Positions 24,706 to 41,868 of a stretch of 64,000 bases of DNA are shown piece by piece. The stretch's first letter is position 1. Each line of letters begins with the position of its first letter. The DNA is from Paraspadella gotoi (Eukaryota; Chaetognatha): NCBI GenBank assembly GCA_051294375.1, contig CM119270.1, positions 17,233,904 to 17,297,903 on the forward strand. Direction: 5' to 3'. The notes under the pieces are model-generated. The model searched no databases. It had not been told where the DNA came from and worked only from the letters and a program-made list of their open reading frames with translations. Made by a program: the position numbers and the translations under genes.

Positions 24706-25804
24706 ATTTGATACCTGATAGCGCTTTACAAAGTCTCGAAACAGAAGGTCACACAAATTTTGCAATCAGAATTCGTGTATTCTGAAACTCTAAACAAGAT
24801 CGGTTCATCTAATGTGTTGCGCCGCAGTGACTTTATTTTTATGAGTATTTCTCGTTACATGACATGGGACATAAGGCGAACATAACATGACGACATGACT
24901 ACAATAACTTTCTTAGCTTGTGTTATTTATGACACTCACTGCACGCGAATTCCGTCTCTTATTCCTTTATAGTTTTAGGATTTCCTGTAGGCGGCTCTAG
25001 CAGCTCCCTTAGATTTGACAGACCGACCGAAAAAAGTGATAATAGAGTTGCTCCGCGAGACTAGGCCCGCGCAACTAAAAAAAAGGTTAAATTTTGTTTT
25101 CTTACAAGCCCGCTTGATAATTGAGTCAACGACAATGTTTAAAAGAATAAAACTTTTTCTTGTGGAGTCGAGATTTAAAATTATTAATCAATTTATTGCC
25201 CGGTAGGATTATAACCGCAAGAGATTTATTGCTGCGGAAAATTTAAAGATTTATTCAGTAGATTAGACTTAGGCTTATTACTTGACTAGAGCATGATAAT
25301 TATTATTTTACCATAAGTTTGAAATCCCCGAATAGAAAAATAATCACGAATCGTTCAATTAAGCGTTCCTTTTTGAAAAAACTTCTGGCGTCCCACAGAC
25401 CAATCGTGACTTGGAGAAAGGCGGGCGGTGTGGGGTGGGGGGGAAGTCGGAGGGAAAAAGGGCTCTCGAGATTGAAGGTATCGTAGATAAGTGGAGGAAA
25501 GAGGAAAGAAAAGAGAAAGGAATAGTACTAAAAGAAAAAAAAAAAAAAAGAGGAGTAGAGGATCGAGAGGAGGAGGATGAAGAGAAGAAGCGAACATTTG
25601 GATTTCAAAACGCGGACGACGACCCGCTCGGGACTGGGAGGAGGAAGAGGAAGGGAGAAACGGCATTTGTTGTTTTTTTTTTTTTCGTTATTCGCGAAAG
25701 TTGACGCGCAAGATTGAGAGCGCTGCGATCGCCGATCGCTGTCAAATAGTGTGGAGTTATTATCAATGATGAAAAACAAACTAACGAAAATTAAGAGAGA
25801 GAGA

Positions 25805-25835
<31 letters not shown>

Positions 25836-26459
25836 CGAGAGAGAGAGCAGCGAGAGAGAGAGAGAGAGAGAGAGAGAATGATGAAAATAATAAACAATTA
25901 CATCGATTCATGGAAGAAATCAATTAATCAAACAAAAACATTCATAATCAAATTCATTTATCGACTCCAATGAGTCACTGTTTTGCTTCTATCTGCCCAC
26001 TCACCAGCAATCGACGAAGTCAAACACGATTTCGTACAGATTTGCGTTACACACACACACACTCTCTCTCTTCTCTCTCCTCCTCTGTTCTCTCATTCAC
26101 GCTCCAAAGTTTCCAGATAAGGAGTCGCGCTGAAACAAACCGCGCCACAAAAACTTCAATCAAAAGCGGAAAAAGTTGCCTTTGATCCTCGGAACAGAAA
26201 AAAAAAAAGAAAGAAAAATATGGAGATAATAAAAAAGAAAGAAAGAAAAAAAGAAATATATCTAAAAAAAAAAAAAAAAAAAAAGAAAAAAAGGGGGAAA
26301 AAAGAAAAAAAAAAAAAAAAGGGTATATAAAGGCGCCGACAAGATTTCTGTAATTGTTTCTGTGTTTGTGAGTTTGGAAGAAAAAACAAACCAAAGATAT
26401 GAGCGGGGGTGTGAGAGAGAGAAGAGAGAGAGAGAGAGAGACGAGGAGAGAGGAGAGAG

Positions 26460-26490
<31 letters not shown>

Positions 26491-26566
26491 GAGAGAAAGA
26501 GAGAGAGAGAAAAGCTATGATATTAGTACAACCAATATCGAAATTATTCATTCATTCAACAAAAAA
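23727..26566. repeat. Direct duplication, copy 2 (gap-free)
   Basis: Repeats 20915-23701 in the same orientation and supplies the sequence missing from its gaps. It contains (GA)n at 25795-25876 and 26410-26510 and an A/G-rich stretch at 26200-26320. It differs from copy 1 by many one-base indels. Confidence 0.85.
24815..25075 (+). mobile_element. MITE-like element, copy 2
   Basis: The duplicate of the copy at 21880, because the whole block is duplicated. Here the left end is intact (gttgcgccgcagtgact), which confirms the terminus sequence. Confidence 0.55.
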
Positions 26567-27224
26567 GCTTTGGTCAGGTTATGGTTTTTAGGGCCTCCAT
26601 CTCACAATATAACCACATAGGCGGACCGAGCAGACCCTGCGCCTGCAAAGCTAATCAATCAAGACCTCTTTCACAGTCTAGTTTATCCACTCCAGAGTAT
26701 CTAGCTAACCTTTCAATAAAGTGGTAAAATCTTAAAAAAATGTTAAAATGTTAAAAAAATTGTTACGATACTAAATCGTATTGAAATCTACGAGTCAATC
26801 TTCCTTCAACTGCATCCATTCGTTCCAATGGTGTTCGCCGCACCTGCCAAAAACGAAAGAGTAACCTCCGGATGGATTCCAGAACTCGCAACCCACATTG
26901 AAACTTGTTATATGAATTCGGATGTTGGGAGTAATGCAAATTGGACCTTGATTGTTCGGATTCTGTGTGGCCCTCAGAGAGATCCTCATGAAAAAAAATG
27001 AAAGAAAAAATGAAAGAAGGAAAAATGAACAACAATGAGTTTCCTTCAAAATTTTGGGGTTTCGTTTTTTCATTTCGCCCGAAGCTTTTCTTTTGATTTG
27101 TTCGCCGACTTCTCTAAACCTCTCTAACATATCTTTCTATCTTCCCTCTATTTCTCTTTATGCTTGCCTTTTCTTTTGCTTCACTTTTTTTTCTCGCCTA
27201 TTTTGATCTACAGGCGTTTCTCTT

Positions 27225-27308
<84 letters not shown>

Positions 27309-28881
27309 TCTCCCAGCATTATTACAACGAGGACTCTCACTCTTTCGCCAATCAAGAATAAGCAATGACGCTGCTGATGGCGGACCAGATCCAGGGTTAA
27401 TCAATCCAGACGAAAACGGAAACGAAACGACATAAACAAAAGTGAGAAAGAAAATAAAAAAAACAAAAAAAACAAAGAAATAAAAAAGGGGAGAAAATAA
27501 AGGAAAAAAAGGAGAAAAAAGTAGAAAAAAAAGGAAAGGAATGACTTGAAATCCTGATTCTCTTTAGCGAAACCGGAAAAGGAGGAGAAGATGAGTCGAG
27601 ATATAAGTGGTTGGGTGGGTGGCAGATGATGGGGGAGGGTGGTTTTTTGGTGGAAGAAAGTGGGTGGATTGTGTGGAAAATTGTGAGCGGTTGGGGTGGG
27701 AGATGGTGAGTGGTGATAGAAGGTGGTTTTGTGTGGGAGACAGTGCTTGGCTTGGGTGTTAGACACTGCGCGGTTTAGGTGGGTAATTTGTAAGTGAGAA
27801 GAGTCGCTGGTAGATTTTGAAGGTGAAGTAAGTTAGGTTGGGTAAGTTCTCTCTCTTTTTGCGATGAGTCAAAAAAAAAACCTTTGATGCTAAATTTATT
27901 AACCGAATCATATTTCTAACCAATGTCCACTAAATCGGTGTTAATATCACGTAATTAATATTACTTTATAGTCCGATTTTTTAGCCTAACTAAAAACTTC
28001 AAGGTTTAATAAAAAAAAAATAAAAAGGCTGATCATCGGAATTTTTCGACTGACGAATAAAACCGCATCTTTTTGAGTTCGAGCGAGAAAAAAAAAAAGA
28101 ACGAATTTATTTCGGTTTTCCCAGATTTTTATACTATCTTTTTCAAGTATTTTCATGCATTTTTTTTTATCTCTCATCAAAATCCCCCAGGAAAGATTTT
28201 GTCAATTATGATGTTAAGTTTGAAAGAAGAAAATAGCGGGGTGCGATGATGATGATGATGATGATGATGATGGTGATGAAGATGGTACTTACTCATGATG
28301 AGTTCGGCTGCAACAATGATAAAAATTTAAACTCAAAAGTCATTTGGGTGAATTAATTAACTAGACGTAGAATGCGTTACTTTGCAGTGGATGTCCTGGC
28401 AGTTTTATTAACTGTAATTTTTTAATAACAAAGGTTATGACAATATTTATATCTATATGCTAACTGGGGAGGGGGGCTGAATAATTTTTATATCGGAATG
28501 AGGAAGGAGAGAAGAAAATAAAGAATAAAATGAACAAAAAATTAAAGGAGAGAGGAAAATAAAGAAGAAAATGAACAAAAAATTAAAGGAGAGAAGAAAA
28601 TAAAGAAGAAAATGAAAAGAAAAGGAAAAAGAGAAGAAAATAAAGAGCAAAATGAATAAAAAAAAAAAGGAAGGAGAGGAGAAAAGAGAAGAAAAATAAA
28701 ATAAAGAAGAAATTAAAAAAAAGATAGGGGAGAAGAGAATAAGGAAGAATATAATAAAAAGGGTAGGGAAGAATATAAAGAAGAAAATTAAACAAAAAGA
28801 GAAGAAAAGAAAGAACAAGATGAACAAAAAAATAAAGAGAAAAGAAAATGAACAAAAAACAAGGAAAGGTTATTCCAAGGT
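26567..28881. other. Intergenic DNA with (CT)n and A/G-rich stretches
   Basis: Contains (TC)n at 27230-27305, a (GATGAT)n run at 28245-28270 and an A-rich, GAGAAA-rich tract at 28500-28860. The minus strand at 26795-27010 is open in non-repetitive sequence but matches nothing I recognise. Confidence 0.5.
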
Positions 28882-29104
28882 GTTGCGCCGCATTACTTTT
28901 CTTTTTACTTATCATGTCATTTATTCCTTAGTTTATAAGATTTCTTTAAAAACAAAAGGCGGTGCCAGTAGTCGCTTAGATTTGATTTTTAACAAATGAG
29001 CAACAAACTACAGGTAAGTTATAAGCGTTTTTAACGTAAGTTCGACATACCGACGGACCGAAAAGTGACTTATAGAGTTGCTCCGCGAGTACTCGCGGCG
29101 CAAC
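28882..29104 (+). mobile_element. MITE-like element, copy 3
   Basis: The best-preserved ends in the window: GTTGCGCCGC on the left and GCGGCGCAAC on the right, a perfect 10-bp terminal inverted repeat. Just inside the right end is the 14-bp palindrome CGCGAGTACTCGCG. About 223 bp and non-coding. The right flank begins TAAAC. Confidence 0.65.
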
Positions 29105-29230
29105 TAAACAGGAAGGAGAGAAGAAAAGAAAGAGAGAAAAAGGAAGGAGAGAAGAAAAGAAAGAGAGAAAAAGGAAGGAGAGAAGAAAAGAAAGAGAGAA
29201 AAAGGAAGGAGAGAAGAAAAGAAAGAAAGG

Positions 29231-32920
<3,690 letters not shown>

Positions 32921-33019
32921 AGAAAGAAGAAGAAAGAATAGAAAGAAAAGGAAGGAGAGAAGAAAAGAAGAAGAAAGAAGGAGGAGAAGAAAAAGAAAGA
33001 AAGAGAGACGGAGAGGAAC

Positions 33020-34406
33020 GAAGGGACTCTGTCGACCTCCCGTTCGAAATGAGCCGCATCCTCTCACCCATCTTCTTCTTTCCCTCAGGGGGAAAGACCG
33101 TCTCTATTAGGTCAGGGGCGGTTCGTAGGAGGAGGGTTGGAGGAGGAAGGAGGAGAGGAGGAGGGAGAGGAAGAGCGAGGAGGGAAGGGGAGGAAGAAAC
33201 CGGCATCGATAGATTACTCCCACAAAAAAACCCAGGGAAAAAACCAGCTCTCTTGGTGAAAGAGAGAGAAGGACAGAAAGAGAGAGAGACGAGAGAGAGA
33301 CGAGAGAGAGAGAGAGAGATGTAAGTTTTCAACATTAGATACAATCTGACTTTGAGCGGGGGAGTTTTGGCGAAGGAGGAGAGAGAGAGAGAAAGAGAGT
33401 GAGCAGAGAGGAGAAAGCGAGAGAGATGAGAAGAGTTTCAAAACCGCTGGCTTTTGCTTTCTCTATTTTCCATTGGGTTTGTTGCAAGCGATCGAATTAC
33501 CTTCGGACTCGCGGCCTCGATCCACTCCCCCCCACCCCCCCTCCTCTTCTTTCGATCGCCGCCATCTAACCCTAAATCGTGAATATCCGAAGTGAAATTA
33601 AGGCGCAGGAGGAGGAGTGAGGAGGAGGAGGAAGGCAGGAGGGGAAATTGTTAAGTTATAACGCTTTTTGTAACTTCAATTGTAAGTGTAATCGGGCACG
33701 ATAGGTATTAAAAAGTTTAATTGCGTAAGAACAAGGGTTTGGTCCGAACCAAATGGGAGACGTGTTAGTTGTTGTTGTGTTGTTGGTTCTGTTGTTGTTG
33801 TTGCGATTTGCGTTGCAATCTAATTAACTATTAGCTGATTAAAATGTACGAATATAAAAGATAACATTCGTCAGTAAGGAATTCAAACTCATATTAATCT
33901 TTAGTCCGTAGAATCGTTTTGATGCCATCTGATGTTAAAAATATTTCTTTGGGGTTTAATAACAGCTTAAAGTCGAATGTACGGTTGTATCAAAAGTAAA
34001 GTCTCTTATCATTCGGTTTAATCTTTATGTTTAAAATATATACATACGTATAAATTCTTTTGGTTATCTGATATACAAAACTAGTTTCTTATTATTTAAA
34101 AGATTAAGAAAATAAAAGAGACATTTAAAACTATCACAAACGGTGAGTCAAGCCCCACGCAAGATGGTGGCCGAGGGGGTGTTCTCTGGCTCTGTTGTGT
34201 TTACCAGGTGGGGTTCGTTCGGGGCGGGGTGGTGTTCATCGGAGGCAAGGGGTTTCAGTGCTCCTGGCAAAACTGTTCGGTCTTGGGTCTTCTGGTCCTT
34301 TCGATGAATCAATTCAGGATTAAATTACGAAATCAGATTTGGTCCTGTGAGTGTGTGTTATTTCCATCTGCGGAAGAGGAGAGATGAGAGAGGAGAGAGA
34401 GAGAGA

Positions 34407-34441
<35 letters not shown>

Positions 34442-35790
34442 AGAGAGACTGATCATCTTTTCCTTCTCCTGACCCGAATCGGAATATCCGGACCCTTAAT
34501 TTTTTATAGCGCTCAAAATTCCGAATTTTAAAAAAGGAAAGAAAAGAAAAATTTGTAGAAAAACGCGGAGCAAACGGAAACCAAGTCTCAATCGCTGAGA
34601 GAAAGGCAGAAAAAAGAGAAAAAGCAAAAAGAAAAAAACAAAAAAATAGAAAAGAAAAAACTAAAAACAGAAAAGAAAAACGGAAAAACAATTATTAGAA
34701 AAACGAAAAATAGAAAAGAAACAACTAAAACAGAAAAGAAAAAACGAAAAAATAGAAAGAAAAAACCTAAACAACCGAAAAAAAAAAAAGGAAAAAACTG
34801 AATTGGTTTTATAGTGTTTTTTTTCTTTATATATTTGATTTTTATTCGAATAACAACACAGGTTGAATTCCAGTTGCAATAAATCAATAAACATAGGACT
34901 AAGTCTGGGCAAACGAACACTAACTGAAATAGAGAAAATGAGAATTGTCTATTAAAATGCGTTGAATAGTTAATACGCTCAGTCGCATAATTTTAATCAA
35001 GTTAATTTTCTAAAAGAGCGAAAATTGCCAATTTAATTCTTTTTTTCTTTTTCCCGCGCTTCTAGTCCTCTTCTTTCCCCATACTCTTTTCCCTCATCTC
35101 CCCTTCCCTTCTTTCCTTTTCTCTATTTCCTTCCCCTTAATCTCCTTCCCTTCTTTCCATTTCTCTATTCCTTTCCTCTGCTCGCCCTGACCCGTTTCCC
35201 TTCCCTGATCCCATTCTTCCTTTTCTCCCCAGTCTCTTTTCTTCCTCTCTCTTCCCTCCCCGATCTCTCACAGATTCCTTCCGTTTCTCTCTTCTCTTCC
35301 TCCCCTTTCCTCCTGACCTCTCTCTTTCCCATTTCCCTCCCTTAAACTCCCTTTCTCCTGACGTCTCCTTCGCCATTCCCCTCCCCTTACTCCCGCTTCT
35401 CTCCTGACCTCTCTCCTTCCCATTTCCCTCACGCCTTACTACCTTTCGCTCCTTATTTTCTCCTTCCCTTTCTCCCTCTCCCTCTCACTTAACTCCTCCC
35501 TTCTCGCCTCCTCCATTTCTTGGCGTCCACAATCCTTGAATTAAATACTAAAAACTCTTTTTTTTTTTTTCCTACTTTTCTTTTTCTTTTACGCAACCGA
35601 GAAAACGCAATTTCTTCCTAACTTAAAGATTAACACTAAAACAGAATTTTCGCTAAAAATTCAAAAACGAAAAGAGAGAAAGAAAAACGTGAAAGCGAAT
35701 TAAAGTTCTTTTGATCTTCTGTCTGGTCTTGCTTTTCTCACTCTCTCTCTCTCCTGCTTCCTCTCCGTCTCTCCTCTTCTCATCTCTCTC

Positions 35791-35821
<31 letters not shown>

Positions 35822-37180
35822 ATCTCTCCTCTCTCTCTCTCATCTCTCTCTCTTCTCTCTCGAGTCTTGGAGCCGGAAAATACAGTATGATGTGATTAAT
35901 CAATTCCTAACTTCCTCTTTCGCTCGATGGATTTAATATGTTCTTTCGTTTTTATCGATCGATCGAATTTGAAGAACTCTTATTCTTAATAGAAGTCGTG
36001 ACATTATTCTCATAAAATGGATTTGTTTGATTCCGCGAGGGTTGTTTACTTCGTTTGTAGCATACATTAACTGAAATTAATTCCTGAGTAATATAAATTA
36101 TAAAAAAACAAAAAAAACAAATCTTAAAAGCATAAAGATCGAGCCGCTTTCGATAGTAACCAAAATACTTGATGCGATGAATAACCATAAATATTGATGC
36201 GCATGATAAGCGCAAAAATATTGACAGCGATGAACTAACAATAATTGATGCGATGATAATAGCAAAATGACAGATGTGGATAATCAAATGATTGATTGCG
36301 ATGATAGTCATTCATTGATATGATGATAATGCATCTCATTGATTAGCGATGATAGTCATTATTGATGCGATGATAGTGGATTATTGAACGCGCTGAATCA
36401 TTCATCGGTAAATAAACAAACAAATGCGTGTATGAGTGAAAGAGAGAGAGAGAGAGAGAGAGACGAGAGAGAGAGAGACGAGAGAGAGAGAGAGAGAGAG
36501 AGATTGAGAGAGAGGCTCGGACAGTTTTCCCCGCCCCAACGAAACGCAATTAATTAGGTCTCTCATCGTTTATATAAAGAATAATCAGATTCTTTAGGAA
36601 AAAAAATCCACGAAAATCTCGGATGTAAATTTGTGATTTTGTATTGAGCAAAAAAGCGCGGAATAAATGGCGATAAATAAAGTTTTTTAGAAGGAAAAAA
36701 GAGAGAGAGAGAGGAGAGAGAGGGAGAGAGAGAGAGAGAGAGAGAAGAGAGAAGAGAGAGAGATAAGAAGGGAGGCGAGAGTGAGAAAGAGAGAGAGAGA
36801 GAGAGAGTTTTCCCCCAACGAGACGCATTATTAGGTCACTCTCTTTATATCGGTTAATCCGTTGCCTCGCAACGGCCGGTCGTGAATTGGGTTCTATGTT
36901 GATTTTTTTTATAACACCAAGCAACGTAAACGCGTTAATCTTAGGTCATGTCTTCCTCGACCATTGTTTACTTGTTGCTTCGCAAACGACCACGCAAATC
37001 TAGGTTAAGTTAAGTTATCTGTATTTTGCGATTTTGTATTGAGATAAAATAATAAATGCGCGTAATAAAAGTTTTTTAGAAGGAAAAAATCCCACGAAAA
37101 TTCGGAAAATAAATGGCGAATTAATAACAAGTTTTTTAGAACGGAAAAAAAAAGAGAGAGAGAAAAAGAGAGAGAGAGAC

Positions 37181-37213
<33 letters not shown>

Positions 37214-37666
37214 AAAAAGATTGTTCTTTTTTTAGGCAGAAAACCAGACCGAGGTCAAATTTAATATTTGCATATTTAATTAATTTTAAATAGTTATCAC
37301 AACTCAAATAATTAATTATTTAAAAAAAAGTTAAAAATGATAAAATATATTACAAACTAAAATATTATAAATTTAATAATAGTACAATTAATCAAGAAAT
37401 AATGTTTAATTTTGACTATATCTCCTCTTACTCAAACTCCCTATTTTAGATATAATTTCCAATAGTGGCCAACCCGGTCCAAAGTTGCCAATAATAAATA
37501 AAAACAAAATTCTTTTTTTTTTATAAAATGTGGATGCAATGCAATTATATTATTCGGCGAAAGTGCTCTGCATATACTATGGTCACATTAGCTGATTTAT
37601 ATGTGATAATAGCATTATGCATTACTAAGTCTATTCTTTCATTTCTTTAAAAAAAAATAATAAGAG

Positions 37667-37704
<38 letters not shown>

Positions 37705-39716
37705 CGAGAGAAAAAAAGAAAAACCGAATTTTCTATTGAAATTATATCTCAGATATAAATTTGGGATTTTGTAATTGAAAAAAAAGCGCCGGATAAATGG
37801 GCGATAATAAAAGTTTTGAGAAGGAAACAAAATAATCAGAAATTTTTCAAAAAAACGAAACGATCGTACGAGAGTGAGAGAGACACGAAAGACAGAAGAG
37901 AGAGAAAACGAGAGACAAAGAAAGGAGAAAAAGAAGAGGAGACAAAGAGACAGAAAGAAAGAGAAAGAGCTGGAAAGCCAGCTGAACAGCACCTGCGAAC
38001 CTGAACTCCGTTTTTAAGCGGTTCAGAAAAAACAGCAACTGCACAAATATAGAAAGAAAATCTATATATAATTTAAAGAAATAGAAAGAAAGGCAAAAAT
38101 ATGTTAGACAAATTGTTTACAATTGGAAATTTTTCCATTTTTTTCCAATCGCAAGCTTGTAAAAGATTTAATTTATATTTGTATTAAAATTAGAATAATA
38201 CCTTCCTCATATAAAAAAATACCTTTGAGTTCCCATTTTTATTTAAAAATTTTAAAAACAAATTTTTTGAATATTCATCTTCACAATTATTATATAACTG
38301 CAATATGTAATAATTAAGCATTAAAGCATTTCTATATGTAACTAATTTGGATATTATAAGGAGTAACTTCTTAATCCTCATTTGCCTATTGCAGTAAAAT
38401 TAATACATGAAGTGAAATTCCAAAACAAAAAAATACTGTAAATCACCAATGTAAATATGAAATATCAACAGCTATTTTCAAGATGAAAAGCCATATCCTC
38501 TAAATTTTTAACTTACTATGATTCGCACACTTTTGTAAAACTTTATCATAATTCATAATAATTTTTATTTTTAAAAAAAACGGTAAGGTCACAGCCAAAC
38601 CTATAAAGCGTTAGTAGTTTTTATATATGAAAACAGCGTGACGGACGACGCACGACGAACCGACGACGACGACTAACGTCACAAAGAAGCAACCCTAAAA
38701 AAATATAGAGCCTGATCCCGGCTTCGACGGTCAAGGCTCGAATAACAAAACACAGAAAACATTAATCGCAGCAAAGAAATTTTAAGTTTAAGCTAAACGC
38801 AGTTAAAATTCGGCCGTTCCTTGGATTCCAAGAGACAAAAAGAACAATCGCCTATTCTCATAAATGTCTACTGGCTAAGCTACCAACTTCCTCAAATATA
38901 ACTAACCTCAACTTAGCTTTTTCAAAGATTAACGTTTACCTAATAAGGCCTAAAGTCAATTGCTTACTTTTTTCTTTGTCTAAAATGACTGGGAGTGTCT
39001 GGCGACTCGAGTTGACGTCAAAACCAGACTCGAGTCGCAGAAGTGAATAAAATGAGACTGCTATGTCATTATCTTGTTAAGAAGTAATGGAGGCCTTAAA
39101 CCCACCAAAGTATGTCCAAAAGTCAGGGGCAAGATTGCTTATTTATCAACATGATTGGAAAAAATTTTATATTCGTTGTAACCAATTTATACATTAAGAT
39201 AGCAATGCCATTCCATTGAATCAAATCATGCCTTTTGTTTTAAAAATATAAAAAAACGTTCACACGTGCCATCTTGCGAGAAACTAAGAAAAATTAAAAA
39301 TAAACAAAATATCGTCTTTGAAAATTTATTTAAATAGTAACTTTAAAAAATTCCAAAATTAACTTTCTAAAATGCTCATCTTTTTTACGGAAAATACAAT
39401 AATCAAAAAATTAAAGAAAATGTATCACGATAAGCACGTATAATTTTCGGTATATCCTTCAGGCCGAATTAAACCCAAGGCCAGCGGCATAAAGTAGGTT
39501 ACAGCGACTCGACCCGTAAATCGAAATCGTTTCTCTTTCCAACGGCGCGACCCATATAAGTAATATAATATATAATATATAAAATATAATATATAATTAT
39601 AATCCATGCCACTCAATCTTCGCAAGTTCGCACAGTGACTTTCTCGTCGTCGCCACTCTCATCTTTCTCTTCGTCACTTTTCTCAATTTCTTCTCCATTA
39701 TTTAATAAAGGAAACC

Positions 39717-39740
<24 letters not shown>
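33020..39740. repeat. Direct duplication AB, copy 2, with ~2.6-kb insertion
   Basis: 33020-36118 repeats block A without gaps but with many indels. 38745-39740 repeats block B. Between them lies 36119-38744, absent from copy 1 and flanked on both sides by aacaaa. The insertion carries several (GA)n tracts and a recurring AT-rich phrase (ttttgtattgag, then aagttttttagaagg) near 36640, 37040 and 37770. Confidence 0.8.
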
Positions 39741-39756
<16 letters not shown>

Positions 39757-39934
39757 CGCCCCCGCTCCACTACGCCCGGACGCGGAGAGCAGGCAAGACT
39801 CGCCAGCTCTTGCCTGACGCCCTGCGCCCCTCTCCGATGAGAGAGAGAGAGAGAGANNNNNNNNNNNNNNNNNNNNNNNNNGAGAGACGATGAGATGTAG
39901 AGAGAGAGAGAGAGAGAGAGAGAGGAGACGAGAG

Positions 39935-39968
<34 letters not shown>

Positions 39969-39970
<2 letters not shown>

Positions 39971-40880
39971 CAGTTGGCTTTCCATGACGCCTCTACCTAA
40001 ACTATTTTTTCGCTCCACATTTGCTTTAGCTAAAGCGGAGCCATTTTGAAATTTTGGTTTTTAAAAGAGATTCTTCCTTATTTAACTTTTAGATAATGAG
40101 GACAATAAATTACCTTAATCTTAAGCCGTTGAAACTTGATGATTTAACATAATGAAATAATGATTATGATCATGTCGATGATTTCTTGATCGAAAAGTTG
40201 CTATACATAACTTTTTTCGCAATATCATGCCTCGCCTCCTTTGCCAATTTAACTAATTTAAAATTTAACTAAACACAACTAAAAAATATATCTCTCTGAC
40301 TTCCTCAAAAATAAACAAAAAAAGAAACAATCAAAACTACCAAGGAAACAAAGACAAACAAAAAAACAAAATAAAAACGGAAAGTCAAAAGTCAAAACTG
40401 CGACGACGATCATTTCAGTTTTATTTGAACATTGGTTTTCTGTTATGAGGGAATCAACAGGGGGGGAGAAAATTAATGATATAACTTTGAACATTGAGAA
40501 TTGAAGGTAACGAGAGAATACAACAAATCACTTTTTTTTTATCTATTTTATTTCTTTAGGTTTTTTTAGAAACGATTTATGTATAATTTGCGTTTTATTA
40601 GAGCTTTGAGATATGAATTTTTCTGTTGTCTTTGTTGAATAGTCATGAATACTTTTTTTTGTATTTATTGTATTCTTTCAATTTTTTTTTTTACTATATC
40701 CTAATAAACAAAAAGAAAAAGCGACTTTAATATTGCTTTGACCGTTTAGTCGTTTGACGTATAGTGTCAGTTAATTTTGTTTATCTCTAACACATAGATT
40801 GTTATTAAATTTTGTTTGCATGATATTACGGAATTAAATTAAGAAGTTTAAAATCATCAATTTTACTTTTGCCGAAAAAT

Positions 40881-40913
<33 letters not shown>

Positions 40914-41868
40914 CTCAGTTGGCTTTCCCATGACGCCTCTACCTAAACTATTTTTTCGCTCCACATTTGCTTTAGCTAAAGCGGAGCCATTTTGAAATTT
41001 TGGTTTTTAAAAGAGACTTCTTCCTTATTTAACTTTTAGATAATGAGGACAATAAAATTACCTTAATCTTAAGCCGATGACAACTTGATGATTTAACCTA
41101 ATGAAAATAATGATTATGATCATAATGATGATGAATATACGAGGATCTTGATCGAAAAGTTGCTATACATAACTTTTTCGCAATATCATGCCTCGCCTCC
41201 TTTGCCAATTTAACTAATTTAACCAATTTAACTAAACAAACTAACAAAATATATCTCTCTGACTTCCTCAAAAAAGACAAAAAAAAAGAAACAAATCCAA
41301 AACTACCAAGGAAACAAAGACAAACAAAAAAACAAAATAAAACGGAAAAGTCAAAAGTCAAAACTGCGACGACGAATCATTCAGTTTTATTTGAACATTG
41401 GTTTTCATGTTATGAAGGGAATCAACAGGGGGGGGGAGAAAATTAATGTATAGACTCAGTGAATAAACTTTGAACATGGAGATTGAAGGTAACGAGAAAT
41501 ACAACAAATCACTTTTTTTTTATCTATTTTATTTCTTTAGGTTTTTTAGAAACGATTTATGTATAATTTGCGTTTTATTAAGTCTTTGAGATATGAATTT
41601 TTCTGTTTGCTTTGTTGAATAGTATGAATACTTTTTTTGGTATATTTATTGTATTCTTTCAATTTTTTTTTTACTATATCCTAATAAACAAAAAGAAAAA
41701 GCGACATTTAATATTGTTTGAACGTTTAGTCGTTTGACGTATAGTGTCAGTTAATATTTGTTTATCTACTAACACATAGATTGTTATTAAATTTTGTTTG
41801 CATGATATTACGAGAATTAAATTAAGAAGTTAAAAATCATCAATTTTACTTTTTGCCGAAAAAATTTT
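39969..41868. repeat. Tandem duplication, two ~0.95-kb copies
   Basis: Both copies start gctcagttggctttcc...atgacgcctctacctaaact, at 39969 and 40914, and end in tttgccgaaaaa. A (GA)n run joins them. AT-rich, no gene recognised. A 25-N gap at 39857-39881 lies just upstream. Confidence 0.85.

Noticed and set aside
38705-38745. tRNA gene suggested by ggcttcgacgg and ggctcgaataac
   Set aside because: No A box or cloverleaf could be built around these B-box-like words.
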